Source: 20CM-2-65-7 sp963830455 (lineage in GTDB: Bacteria > Gemmatimonadota > Gemmatimonadetes > Gemmatimonadales > GWC2-71-9). From it: a DNA stretch of 64,000 nt. The stretch is from positions 1 to 64,000 of the forward strand of contig CAWHMT010000002.1 in the NCBI GenBank assembly GCA_963830455.1. The letters are read 5' to 3'. How positions within the stretch are numbered: position 1 is the first letter of the stretch; the number at the start of each line of letters is the position of its first letter. The translations under genes and the position numbers were made by a program. Positions 18,601 to 29,363 of the stretch are shown here, piece after piece. A model generated the notes under the pieces. It was not told the DNA's origin, made no database searches, and saw only the letters and a program-made list of their open reading frames with translations.

Positions 18601-20143
18601 ATGACCGCGTCGATCAGCCCCGAATTCCTCCCCCTGCAGGAGCTGCTCGCCGGCCGCTATTCGATCGAGCGCGAGCTCGGCCGAGGCGGTATGGGGATCG
18701 TGCTGCTCGCCCGTGATGTGGCGCTCGACCGCCCGGTCGCGATCAAGCTGCTCCCGCCGCACCTCGCGACGCGCCCCGACGAACGGGACCGCTTCCTGCA
18801 AGAGGCGCGGATCGCCGCCGGCCTGTCGCATCCCAATATCGTGCCGATTCACCTCGTCGAGGCACGCGGTGAGCTCGTGTTCTTCGTGATGGGCTTCGTG
18901 GACGGCGAGACGCTGCGCGATCGGGTGGAGCGGGCCGGCCCGCTCCCGCCGCGCCTGGCGACGAAGCTGCTGCAGGAAGTGGCGTGGGCGCTGGGCGCCG
19001 CGCATCAGCGCGGTGTGATTCACCGCGACGTGAAGCCCGACAACATCATGATCGAGCGCGCAACCGAGCGCGCGGTCGTCACCGACTTCGGCATCGCGCT
19101 CGGCAGAGGCGCGGGAGAAAGCACGGACCGCGCGAGTCACCGGGACCGCGCGCTACATGAGCCCCGAGCAGGCGTGCGGCGAGCCGGTGGACGCGCGCAG
19201 CGACCTCTACTCCCTGGGCGCGACGTTCTTCTACGCCCTCACCGGCCGCGCACCCTTCGAGGCCGCAAACCTGCCCGCGATCCTCACGAAGCACGTCTAC
19301 GAGCCCGCACCCCTGGTCCACGCGCTCCGGCCCGAGGTGCCCGCGAAACTTTCAGCCGTCGTCGACCGCCTGCTCCGCAAAGCGCCGCCGGAGCGGTTTC
19401 AGACGGCGGACGATCTCGCGAGGGTCGCGGGCGAGCTGCGCGGGCGGGACTTCCGCGCCCCGCCGCTGATCCGTGCCTTCATGCGGAACGCGCAAGTCTC
19501 GACCTTGGTGCTGCTCGGCTCGGCGCTCGCCGGCAACGGGATGGGGATCATCGGCGCGATCCTGCTCTTTCAACTGGTCGTTGTGGCGCGGCGTCTCCTG
19601 AAGGATGGCTACACGTTCGGCGACATTCGGGCGGCCCTGCTCGCGGAACGGCAGGTGCAGCAGGAGGAGGAGGAAGTCATCAAGCGGCGCCGCTGGTGGC
19701 TGCGGCTGGACTCGTTGTGGTACAAGGTGTGGGCCGGAAAAGTCGGACGCGCATTCTTCTGGCTTGCCGGGATGCGTCTCAAGGCGAGGGCACGGGCGGC
19801 CCTGCCCTCGGTCGAGCGGACCGAACTCGTGCTCGGACGCTCGGTGCTCTCCGCGTATCAGGCGCTGCCGGACGCGGAGCGGCGCCAGGCGCGCGACCTC
19901 CCGGGCGTGATCGAGCGATTGGAGACCGGGGCAGAGGCACTGCGGGCACGGGGCGACACCGGTGAATCGCTCACCGAAGCCGTGGCCGCGCTCGAACACC
20001 TGCGCCTTGCCCTCGTGAAGCGGCAGTCCGGCGTGGGGTCACCCTCCGATCTGACGCTCGAGCTCGAGCGCGCCAAAGAGATTGGGGACCACGTGGACCG
20101 CCGGATTGCGGCGGCGGCTGAGGTGCAGGCGCTGCTCGAGTAG
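18601..20143 (+). CDS. Serine/threonine protein kinase with membrane segments (frameshifted)
   Basis: A Hanks-type kinase: glycine loop RELGRGGMGIVLLARD, catalytic Lys in VAIKLLPPHL, HRDVKPDNIM and DFGIALGRG. An indel near 19130 moves the activation segment (GTARYMSPEQA) and the rest into another frame. After the kinase lobe (~residue 290) a hydrophobic stretch (VLLGSALAGNGMGIIGAILL, FQLVVVARRLL) suggests two membrane passes. The C-terminal ~200 residues are helical and charged (ERQVQQEEEEVIKRRRWWLR), with no domain I can name. A terminator follows at 20162. The target is unknown. Confidence 0.8.
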
Positions 20144-20161
20144 CTGATCGCCTGCAAAATC

Positions 20162-20195
20162 GAAAGCCGGAGAGCTGTTGCTCCCCGGCTTTCTT
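20162..20195 (+). terminator. Hairpin terminator after the kinase
   Basis: GAAAGCCGG and CCGGCTTTC form a stem around a GAGAGC-TGTT-GCTC inner hairpin, followed by a weak T-rich tail. The arms are almost identical to the terminator at 24549-24579. Confidence 0.6.
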
Positions 20196-20282
20196 ACGTA
20201 GCAAAACTGGCTACGCGGTGACCCCTCAAGTATGTCCAACATCGGCAACCAGCATCGCCGAGTCAATAGTAAAGCGCGAGGG

Positions 20283-20365
20283 TGCTGGCGATGGGATTCG
20301 AACCCACAAGGGCAGAGCCCAGTGATTTGAGGGATCACCGCGTTTACCAGTTTCGCCACACCAGC
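20283..20365 (-). tRNA. Class II tRNA, Leu-type body with anomalous CUC anticodon loop
   Basis: On the minus strand the acceptor GCTGGTG pairs with CGCCAGC. The D-arm is GCGAAACTGGTAAACGC, a long variable arm is GGGCTCTGCCC, and the T-arm is GTGGG-TTCGAAT-CCCAT. The discriminator is A and CCA is not encoded. Body and variable arm are Leu-like. The anticodon stem GTGAT/ATCAC is sound, but the loop reads CCCTCAA, giving C33 and anticodon CTC. Read in the opposite direction the loop is TTGAGGG, the normal U33-GAG loop of tRNA-Leu. The anticodon hairpin is thus inverted relative to the rest of the gene. Confidence 0.8.
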
Positions 20366-20668
20366 ACGCGGCTAACGATCCTGGCAATCCCGAAGGCCAA
20401 AGACGCAGAGATCCGACATGCACTGCCTCCTCGCCCCGGCACGTTAGGAGTGAAACGTTCCACGGAGACAATCAAACGAGCGCTCGCAGGTACCCGCGAA
20501 CGTGAAGTAGCGCGTGCGTTTTTTGGGTTATGCCTGCGTTCTGGGGATCGCTAAACTAGGCGGAACTGCCTTTCGGAGCTCCTCACGAACCGAACTCAGG
20601 TAATTCGCAACGTCGCGCTAGCTACCGGCAGAACATGCATTGCGTGCGGGCGCGCTGCCACCGGTCGG
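20366..20668. other. Intergenic region 5' of the tRNA
   Basis: About 300 bases between the tRNA and the zinc-finger gene. No promoter is convincing. The last ~110 bases are open in the frame of the next gene and encode a candidate zinc knuckle (TCIACG...VCPRH), so that gene may begin further upstream beyond an indel. Confidence 0.4.
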
Positions 20669-20998
20669 GTGGGCAATTACCCGGTATGTCCCCGCCATCA
20701 AATGACGGTGAAGGCACGCGATCTCAACTGGAAATGGAAAAACAACGTTCGAACGCGTCATGCGCGACGCGTCCACGCGCGGGTGTGCGCGTGGTGCGGC
20801 CGGCGTCGTGGTCTGACGCGGCATCACGATTGGTCGAAAGGCCGCTGGGGCCATCCGCCGAAGCCGGTCGTCCTTTGCCGCCGCTGCCATCGTATCGCCG
20901 ATAGCAGATCGCCTGGAAAGGCGTGGTGTTGGCGGTTGCAACTAGTCGCTCGGCGCTGTAAACAACTGCTGCGTCTGCTGCGCCTTGGCGTCTCCTAA
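20669..20998 (+). CDS. Small zinc-finger / HNH-like protein, 5' end uncertain
   Basis: The core CAWCGRRRGLTRHHDWSKGR followed by VVLCRRCHRIAD shows two CxxC pairs and a His-His motif, resembling small phage-type HNH or zinc-ribbon proteins. The in-frame sequence upstream of GTG 20669 adds a CxxC (TCIACG) that pairs with VCPRH, giving a second metal site. No start codon exists between the preceding stop near 20547 and 20669, so the gene either starts here or was joined upstream before an indel. The C-terminus is Arg/Leu rich (LQLVARRCKQLLRLLRLG). Nuclease activity is only a guess. Confidence 0.45.
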   Translation: MGNYPVCPRHQMTVKARDLNWKWKNNVRTRHARRVHARVCAWCGRRRGLTRHHDWSKGRWGHPPKPVVLCRRCHRIADSRSPGKAWCWRLQLVARRCKQLLRLLRLGVS

Positions 20999-21050
20999 AG
21001 CAGATCCTTCGCTTCGCGCGCTCCGCGCGCTCGTTCAGGATGACAAGCGT
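20998..21050. repeat. Dispersed palindromic repeat copy
   Basis: AAGCAGATCCTTCG, a GC-rich stem-loop (GCGCGCTCCGCGCGC), then TTCAGGATGACAAGCG. It belongs to the same family as copies at 15242, 31439 and 31519, and lies between convergent genes. Confidence 0.65.
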
Positions 21051-21082
21051 GTTCGCTTTCAACAAAAGAAGATTAGAGGGAG

Positions 21083-22941
<1,859 letters not shown>

Positions 22942-23247
22942 GAGGCGGGCTAATATACGGCGATACGAGAAGCAGGCGAGCGTGCTTGAAATGAGAAGAA
23001 TGAGAAAAACAGGAAGACGCGCACGCTTGAAAACGATCTGGGGTTTTGCCGAGACGAAAATTGATCGGATGACCCAGGAACCCGGTCACATGTAAACTCG
23101 CGACCCAACACACCCGTGTGTTGGGTCACATGTCAACTCGCGACCCAACACACGGGTCACACGGTCACATTCGTTAGAGGTAATTCCCGGGTAGCGGCCC
23201 TGCATCGCTCGTGAGTACCATGGACCCACTAACGCCGGAGGTGGACC
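22942..23247. other. Intergenic region with tandem repeat and palindrome
   Basis: No gene is seen. It holds the repeats annotated at 23085-23154 and, at its right end, the GGAGG ribosome-binding site (23237-23241) of the di-heme oxidoreductase gene. The left part near 22953 contains the TATATT element upstream of the DUF885 gene. Confidence 0.5.
23085..23154. repeat. 30-bp direct repeat with nested 12-bp inverted repeat
   Basis: Two 30-bp units (23085-23114 and 23125-23154) differ at one base; each ends GCGACCCAACACAC. Between them GACCCAACACAC (23103-23114) and GTGTGTTGGGTC (23117-23128) form a perfect 12-bp stem with a 2-base loop. A further GGGTCAC follows. It may be a regulator site, a terminator-like structure or slippage product. 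Confidence 0.75.
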
Positions 23248-24522
23248 ATGTGTATGCGCTTTTCGTGGTTGAAGTGCAGCGCCCTCACGTCGATCGCAGT
23301 GCTGTCGTTGGCTGGTTGCGAACCTTCCCAGAACGATGTCACGAATCCAGCAGCTGACGACGAGTCAGTCAGCGGCGTCGACTCGACAGTCAATGCCCAT
23401 TTCGAAGGGCTGGCTGCGTCGAGACTGGGTCAGCCGTTCGCGCGGCTCAACGCCGACGAGCTGGAGCGATTCCTCGAGGGGCAGGACGAGTTCGTAGAAA
23501 TCGAGACCGTTGAGGACGGGCTCGGCCCGGTATTCAACGAGGCCTCGTGCGCCACCTGTCACACCAACCCGGTGGGCGGCACGAACAACCGGCTGGAAAC
23601 GCGCTTCGGCAAGCTCGTGGCCGGCGTGTTCGATCCGATGGCCAGCGCCGGGGGCTCGCTGATCCAGGATCAAGCGATCGGCTCTGTCGGTGGCGATCCG
23701 CCGACGCACACCTTCGTCGCCGAGGTCGTACCCGGCGACGCGAACGTCCGCGCGAGCCGCATCACGACCCCGCTCTTTGGCCTCGGTCTCGTCGACGCGG
23801 TGCCGGACGAGGCGTTCATCCGCCTCGCACGCCAGCAGGCCATCAAAACGCCGTTCACCGCCGGGACAGCGAACATGGTGTTCGACCTCGCCTCGGGCAG
23901 CATGCGCGTCGGGAGGTTCGGCTGGAAGGCGCAAGTGGCGTCGCTGGCTGTGTTCTCGGGTGACGCGTACCTGAACGAGATGGGTATCACGAGCCCGCTG
24001 TTCCCGAACGAGAACTGTCCGCAAGGTGACTGCGCCCAACTGGCGTTCAATCCGGCGCCGGACGTGAACGACGACGGCACGGCCACTGCGGCGTTCGCCG
24101 ATTTCATGACCCTGCTGGCGCCCCCGGATCGAGGGCGGAGAACCTTCGAGGTGCTCAGAGGGGGCTTGATCTTCGCCCAAGTCGGCTGTGCCGACTGTCA
24201 CACACCCGTGCTCGTCACGGGAGCCAGCCCGGTCGCGGCGCTGTCGAAGAAGGGGTTCAGCCCGTTCTCGGACTTCCTGGTGCACGACATGGGAAGCCTG
24301 GGCGACGGCATCACCCAGGGCAATGTGACGGGCCGCCAGATGCGCACGGCGCCGCTCTGGGGTATCCGAAACCGCACGGCGTTGTTACACGACGGGCGGG
24401 CGACGTCGGTCACGGCCGCAATCCGCGCGCATGACGGGCAAGGCCGGATCGCGCGCAGTCGTTTCTTCCGGCTCAGTAGTCGGAGCCGCGCGACGCTGCT
24501 CGCGTTTGTGAACTCGTTGTAG
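23248..24522 (+). CDS. Di-heme c-type oxidoreductase (DHOR / DUF1111), lipoprotein
   Basis: A lipoprotein signal (SWLKCSALTSIAVLSLAGCE) anchors this periplasmic protein. Two CxxCH heme sites are present: CATCH near residue 102 and CADCH near residue 315. The family context is VFNEASCATCHTNPVGG, TTPLFGLGLVDAVPDEAFIR, RFGWKAQVASLAVFSGDAY, and a distal part RTAPLWGIRNRTALLHDGRA that supplies Met/His ligands. DHOR proteins resemble di-heme peroxidases and thiosulfate-oxidising enzymes and act in electron transfer. The frame is intact at 424 residues with a strong GGAGG site. A terminator follows at 24549. Confidence 0.9.
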   Translation: MCMRFSWLKCSALTSIAVLSLAGCEPSQNDVTNPAADDESVSGVDSTVNAHFEGLAASRLGQPFARLNADELERFLEGQDEFVEIETVEDGLGPVFNEASCATCHTNPVGGTNNRLETRFGKLVAGVFDPMASAGGSLIQDQAIGSVGGDPPTHTFVAEVVPGDANVRASRITTPLFGLGLVDAVPDEAFIRLARQQAIKTPFTAGTANMVFDLASGSMRVGRFGWKAQVASLAVFSGDAYLNEMGITSPLFPNENCPQGDCAQLAFNPAPDVNDDGTATAAFADFMTLLAPPDRGRRTFEVLRGGLIFAQVGCADCHTPVLVTGASPVAALSKKGFSPFSDFLVHDMGSLGDGITQGNVTGRQMRTAPLWGIRNRTALLHDGRATSVTAAIRAHDGQGRIARSRFFRLSSRSRATLLAFVNSL

Positions 24523-24548
24523 CTTCGAGCGGCGGGAAGTAGCAACAC

Positions 24549-24579
24549 GAAAGCCGGAGAGCATGGCTCTCCGGCTTTC
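24549..24579. terminator. Bidirectional hairpin terminator
   Basis: A perfect 14-bp stem GAAAGCCGGAGAGC / GCTCTCCGGCTTTC has a 3-base loop (ATG). It sits between the convergent ends of the DHOR gene and the infA-like gene and probably serves both. Confidence 0.8.
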
Positions 24580-24798
24580 TTACTTATGCCGGTAAACGAT
24601 CCTGCCCCTCGTGAGATCGTACGGCGAGAGCGCCAGTGTCACTCGATCACCGGCCAATACGCGAATCCGAAACTTGCGCATCTTGCCGGCGATCGTGGCG
24701 AGCACCGAGTGCCCGTTGGTGAGCGTCACGCGGAACGTGGAGTTGCGCAGCAGCTCGTGGACCGTCCCCTCGATTTCAATCGCGATTTCTTTGGTCAA
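24580..24798 (-). CDS. infA: Translation initiation factor IF-1 (paralogue)
   Basis: Seventy-two residues, the exact usual length of IF-1, a single S1/OB fold that binds the ribosomal A site during initiation. It shows IEIEGTVHELLRNSTFRVTL, NGHSVLATIAGKMRKFRIRV and LSPYDLTRGRIVYRHK. The start is taken as TTG 24798 because family alignment begins at TKEIAIEIEG and because this TTG overlaps the stop of the upstream gene (TTGA). No ribosomal protein genes adjoin it, so this is probably an extra copy outside the main operon, possibly a stress or growth-state variant. Confidence 0.9.
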   Translation of the reverse strand: MTKEIAIEIEGTVHELLRNSTFRVTLTNGHSVLATIAGKMRKFRIRVLAGDRVTLALSPYDLTRGRIVYRHK

Positions 24799-25007
24799 TT
24801 GCGGGACGCCGATCGGATGTGGTGCACGCCGGGGACCGCGGCATCCGGCTCCGGCGGCGGACCATAGACGACCGCATGCTCGCAGACGCAAAACGCGCTG
24901 GTCGGCGCAACGGGAGTGGGCGCGGGTGCGACACTCGGCTCGCGATACGTTGTTCCAGCGGGATTGCCGATGAACCCGCCGCAGATGTCACAATGAATGG
25001 TAAGCAT
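24795..25007 (-). CDS. Small zinc-ribbon-like protein coupled to infA
   Basis: Seventy residues with two metal-binding-like Cys pairs: MLTIHCDICGGFIGNPAG and AFCVCEHAVVYGPPP, joined by a Pro-rich linker. I do not know a named family. The stop overlaps the infA TTG start (TTGA), implying that infA translation depends on reading this gene. The ATG at 25007 is the only good start. It may be a regulator or a structural partner; this is speculation. Confidence 0.6.
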   Translation of the reverse strand: MLTIHCDICGGFIGNPAGTTYREPSVAPAPTPVAPTSAFCVCEHAVVYGPPPEPDAAVPGVHHIRSASRN

Positions 25008-25061
25008 CGCGCAAGCTAGCGGGTCCGACCTCGTTCTCCAACTGCGCGCCGGCCTCCCACG

Positions 25062-25685
25062 CTAACGAACGCTGCCGCGACGCCCGCGCATCACTCCCGC
25101 CACCGCCACCACGATCCCCGACCCGAACAGCTCCCACCGGAATCGCGGCGGATCGGTGCGCATGAGCGCGTAGCGGTAATCCACGGTAAACGAGAGCAGC
25201 ACCAGCACACCGCCCAGGATGGCGAGCGCCCAGGCCAGCCGCGGCAGTTGCAGCGACGGATGGGCGAGGAGCCACAGCGATCCGGCCACGAGACAGAGAC
25301 TCACGATCACGGGCGCGATGACGGGGCTGAGCCAGGGGACCGGGATCAGGAACAAGACGTCCCAGGTGAGGAGCGACGGCGGCCAGCCGATGAAGACCCA
25401 CAGCCAGACATAGTAGAAGATGTCCCAGATCCCGAACGCGAGCGCGAAGTAGAGCAACGCCTCCCGGACGTTGCGGCCCGCGATCGCGGCGACCGCCACG
25501 ATCATCACCAGCGTCGCCACCTCGCGACCGATCTCGATCGAGACGAGGTGGGCGGGAATCTCGTGCAGCAGAACGGTCAACGGCGCGTCGGGGGGGGGGT
25601 GCAGCGCGCGCAGGTACACGACCACGGCGGACTCGACCGCGGCCATCGCGGTCGCGTAGAGCGCGACCCACCAGGCGTTTCTCAT
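25062..25685 (-). CDS. Integral membrane protein, unknown function
   Basis: The 207 residues contain about six transmembrane helices (WWVALYATAMAAVESAVVVY, VATLVMIVAVAAIAG, LLYFALAFGIWDIFYYVWLW, PVIAPVIVSLCLVAGSLWLL, ALAILGGVLVLLSFTVDY and a last one). The C-terminus is Arg-rich and cytoplasmic by the positive-inside rule. A run of ten G (25590-25599) encodes a PPP stretch in the first loop and keeps the frame. No family is recognised. Confidence 0.7.
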   Translation of the reverse strand: MRNAWWVALYATAMAAVESAVVVYLRALHPPPDAPLTVLLHEIPAHLVSIEIGREVATLVMIVAVAAIAGRNVREALLYFALAFGIWDIFYYVWLWVFIGWPPSLLTWDVLFLIPVPWLSPVIAPVIVSLCLVAGSLWLLAHPSLQLPRLAWALAILGGVLVLLSFTVDYRYALMRTDPPRFRWELFGSGIVVAVAGVMRGRRGSVR

Positions 25686-25754
25686 GTGTGATGTCGAGTT
25701 GGAAGTTTAACCATCGGCGGTTGCAATGTCTCACCCGGGCCCACATTCTGATCC

Positions 25755-27132
25755 ATGCCGCACGAAGACCGCTTCGACCAAGGCCGCCAAGACCGCGTGG
25801 CGCGTCTCGACCGCCGTCTGTTCTACTGGTCTCTCACCTCCGCCCTCGCCGGTTTCCTGTTCGGCTTCGATACCGTCGTCATTTCCGGTGCCGAGCAAAC
25901 CATTCAGCACATCTGGGGCCTTACGCCCGCGATGCACGGCATCGCGATGGGCGCCGCGCTCTACGGCACGGTGGCGGGGTCACTCATCGGCGGGTGGCCG
26001 GCCGACCGTTTCGGCCGCCGCCCCACACTCCTCGCCATCGGGGTCTTGTTCCTGCTCTCGGCGCTGGGGTGCGCGTTCGCGCCGAACGTGGGACTCTTCA
26101 TCGCGGCCCGGCTGATCGGCGGCATCGGCATCGGGATCAGCACCGTCGCGGCGCCGCTGTACATCTCCGAGATCGCGCCGCCCGCCCAGCGTGGCCGGCT
26201 GGCCGCGATGTTCCAGTTCAACATCGTGCTCGGCATCGTGATCGCGTTCGCCTCCAACGCGCTGCTCGCGCGCGTCGGACCCGATGCCTGGCGCTGGATG
26301 CTCGGCGTGGCGGCGGTGCCGTCGCTCGTGTACACGCTGATGTGCCTCGGTCTTCCGGAGAGTCCCCGCTGGCTGCTCACGCGTAAGGGCGATCGCCCCG
26401 CCGCGCTCCGAGTGCTGTCGCGGGTGATGCGCGGCGCGGACCAGGCCCAGCTCGAGACGGCCGCCGATGATATCGTCGCCGCGAGCGCGGAGCAGACGAA
26501 ACACGCGGGGTTCTGGACGTGGCGGTTGCGCGTGCCGATCCTGTTGGCGTTCCTGGTTGCGTTCTTCAACCAGCTCTCAGGCATCAACGCCATCCTCTAT
26601 TTTGCGCCGCGCATTTTCGCCATGACCGGCCTCGCTCCCCAGGCGGCGCTGCTCCAGTCGGTGGGGATCGGCGTCACCAACCTGGTCTTCACGTTCGTGG
26701 GGCTCGGGCTCATCGACCGGCTGGGGCGGCGCACGCTGCTCCTCATCGGCTCGGTCGGTTACCTGCTGTCGCTGGGCGGCTGCGCCTGGGCGTTCTTCAC
26801 GCACCACGAGAGCCTGGTGCCCGGCCTTCATCTTTGCCTTCATCGCCGCGCATGCCGTGGGACAGGGCACGGTCATCTGGGTGCTCATCTCGGAGATCTT
26901 CCCCAACCGCTACCGCGCCGCGGGGCAGTCGCTCGGCAGCGCGACGCACTGGGTGTTCGCGGCGCTGCTCACGACGGTCTTTCCGCTCATGGTCAGCGCG
27001 TTCCACCCGGGAGCCATCTTCCTCTTCTTCTTCTTTATGATGGCGCTGCAGCTCGTGTGGGTGCTCACTATGGTGCCGGAGACCAAGGGCGTGCCGCTGG
27101 AAGAGATCCAGCGCCGCCTCGGCCTCGCCTGA
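25755..27132 (+). CDS. Sugar porter (MFS) transporter (frameshifted)
   Basis: A 12-helix proton-sugar symporter of the XylE/GLUT group. Family motifs are GFLFGFDTVVISGAEQTIQ, GGWPADRFGRRPTLL, GGIGIGISTVAAPLYISEIA, LPESPRWLLTRKGDR, QLSGINAILYFAPRIF, GLIDRLGRRTLLL and the C-terminal VPETKGVPLEEIQRRLG. An indel near 26825 lets the initial frame run on into the next gene, but the transporter itself ends at TGA 27130-27132, where the kinase ATG begins (1-base overlap). Coupling to a sugar kinase suggests uptake of a hexose or its derivative. Confidence 0.88.
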
Positions 27133-28043
27133 TGGCACGGCCGGTCGTGGTCGGAGCTGGGGAAGCGCTGTGGGACGTCTTCCCGGACGGGGAGCATTTC
27201 GGTGGCGCGCCGGCGAACGTCGCTTTGCATGCCGCCGCGCTCGGTGCTGAGGCGTGGCTCGTGAGCGCGGTGGGCCGCGACGCGCGCGGGAATGCGGCGC
27301 TGGCACGACTCGACGCAGCGGGAGTGCAGCGGGGCACCGTCGCACAGCTCGCGGAACATCCCACCGGCGTGGTGCGCGTCAGCCTCAAAGACGGCGGTCA
27401 CGCGGTCTACGAGATCGCGGCGCAGAGTGCGTGGGACTACGTGCCGTGGTCGGCGGCGGTGCAGCAGGTGGCGGAGCGGGCGGACGCCATCGTCTTCGGT
27501 TCGCTCGCGCAGCGGGGGCCGGTCGCGCGCGCGACGATCCGCCGCGCCGTCGCGGCGGTGCGCGAGCTAGCGTGGCGGTTGTTCGACGTCAATTTGCGGC
27601 AGGCGTATTACGACGCCGATGTGCTGACGAAGTCGCTCGAGCTGGCGAACGCGGTGAAGCTGAATGAGGAGGAGCTTCCCGTCGTGGCACAGCTGTGTGG
27701 GGTGGCGGTACGCGGCGCAGCACCGGTGGACCTGCTCCGAGCACTGTGCGATCGGTTCGGGCTGAAGCTCGCGGCGTTGACCCGTGGGGCGTGCGGTGCG
27801 CTGCTCGTCACACCGGATGCCGAGTGCGCGTCAGCCGCACCGCCTACGAAGGTCGTGGATACCGTCGGCGCCGGCGATGCATTCACGGCTGCGCTGCTCA
27901 TCGGTGTCCTGACCGGCCGATCGCTCGAGGAAGTGAGCCGGCGCGCCAACGCCGTGGCTTCCTTCGTCTGCTCGCAACCGGGCGCGACGCCCCCGATTCC
28001 CGAGGCTTTGCGATGGACTACAGGAGTCGATACGTCGTCTTGA
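27132..28043 (+). CDS. PfkB-family carbohydrate kinase
   Basis: A ribokinase-fold sugar kinase of 303 residues. The N-terminus reads VVGAGEALWDVFPDGEHFGG followed by APANVALHAAALG, as in fructokinases. The C-terminal signature KVVDTVGAGDAFTAALLIG contains the catalytic Asp and the anion-hole GAGD. It is translationally linked to the sugar porter. Substrate cannot be fixed: a fructokinase-like N-terminus favours fructose, whereas the adjacent hexuronate genes make 2-keto-3-deoxygluconate plausible. The 3' end overlaps uxaC on the other strand by 26 bases. Confidence 0.85.
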   Translation: MARPVVVGAGEALWDVFPDGEHFGGAPANVALHAAALGAEAWLVSAVGRDARGNAALARLDAAGVQRGTVAQLAEHPTGVVRVSLKDGGHAVYEIAAQSAWDYVPWSAAVQQVAERADAIVFGSLAQRGPVARATIRRAVAAVRELAWRLFDVNLRQAYYDADVLTKSLELANAVKLNEEELPVVAQLCGVAVRGAAPVDLLRALCDRFGLKLAALTRGACGALLVTPDAECASAAPPTKVVDTVGAGDAFTAALLIGVLTGRSLEEVSRRANAVASFVCSQPGATPPIPEALRWTTGVDTSS

Positions 28044-29363
28044 CCAGCTCGTACGCCAGCACGCGTGCCATGCGACGCGCGTCGCTCTCGTCGATCACGT
28101 GGCGCGCCACCAAGCCCGCGAGATAGTTGGCATCCATGCGCCGCGCCAGGTCGTGCCGCGCCGGGATGGAGCAGAACGCGCGCGTGTCGTCGTTGAACCC
28201 CGCTGTCTTGTAAATCGACGCTGTTTCGGTCGTCCGCTCGCGGAAGCGGCGCATGCCCTCCATGGAGTCATGGAACCACCACGGCGGTCCGAGGCGCACC
28301 GCGGGATAGTGCCCCGCGAGCGGCGCGAGCTCGCGACTGTACGTCGATTCGTCCAAGGTGAACAACACGAGCGTAAACCGCGGATCGTTGCCGTAGGCGT
28401 TAAGCAGCGGGCGCAGGTTGTGCGTGAACTCCGTTGCCACCGGAATGTCGCCGCCCATGTGGGGACCAAAGCGCTCGAAAACTTGGGTGTTGTGGTCCCG
28501 CAATGCGCCGGCATGGATTTGCATCACCAGGCCGTCGGCCAGCGACAGCTTCGCCATTTCCATCAGCATGTGCGCGGTGAAGCGGTGCTCGTCATACGTC
28601 GTCGCCTCACCATGGCGCGCGCGCTGAAACAGTCGCTCGGCATCTTCTTCGCGCAGCGCTTCGGTGTACGGCTCGAGGACGCCGTGATCCGTCGCCGTCG
28701 CGCCCAGCTGCTTGAAGTACGCGCGACGGTCGGCGAGTGCGCGTATAAAACTCGGGTAATCGCGCGCGGCCGAGCGCGTCGAACTCGGGCGAGGAGATCT
28801 TGAACTGCGCGTCCGGCCGGAACGTCGGGATCACGCGGCCTTTCCAGCCGGATTTGCGGATCGCGGTGTGGTGCTCCAGCGTGTCGGTCGCGGCGTCGGT
28901 CGTCGCCAGCACCTCGATGTTGAAGCGCTCGAACAGCGCGCGCGGCCGGAACTCTAAGCTCTTGAGCTTCTCGACGATCTCGTCGTAGATCCGTGGAGCG
29001 GTTTCACCGACTACGGATGACCGAATACCGAATACTTCGTGCAGCTCGTACTCGAGCCACGCTCCAGTCGGCGTGCCGCGGAACAGGTAATAGTGCTCGG
29101 CGAACAGCTGCCAGACGCGCCGAGGCTCAGCCTTCAGCAATTCTTCGAGCAGGACTCCATTGGCGTACAGCAGGCGCAGGATGTAGTGGTCGGGCTGGAC
29201 GATGAGCGACGCCGGCTCGGGGAACGGCGCGTCCTCGGCGAGCACGCGCGCGTCCACGTGGCCGTGGGGCGAGACGATCGGGAGGTCTCGCGTCTCTTCG
29301 TAAAGAGCGCGCGCGACCCGCCGTATCGATGGATCGGGATCGAAGATACCGATCTGGGTTCAG
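28018..29363 (-). CDS. uxaC: Glucuronate isomerase (frameshifted)
   Basis: UxaC converts glucuronate to fructuronate (and galacturonate to tagaturonate), the first step of hexuronate breakdown. Family landmarks are LPIVSPHGHVDARVLAED (metal-binding His pair), IVQPDHYILRLLYANG, WKGRVIPTFRPDAQ, QIHAGALRDHNTQVFERFG, FTLDESTYSRELAPLAGHYP and PPWWFHDSMEGMRRFRE. Breaks lie near 29340 and 28770. The N-terminal NPDRYFDPDPS is directly preceded by a CTG that overlaps the dehydrogenase stop (CTGA); no ATG or GTG is available, so the start is CTG or damaged. Length is near the usual ~450 residues. Confidence 0.88.

Noticed and set aside
23085..23154. CRISPR array
   Set aside because: Only two 30-bp units separated by 10 bases, with an internal palindrome, and no cas genes nearby.
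25755..28043. One 762-residue transporter-kinase fusion
   Set aside because: The run-on results from an indel near 26825. The normal transporter C-terminus (VPETKGVPLEEIQRRLG) lies in another frame and ends at 27132, where the kinase ATG begins.
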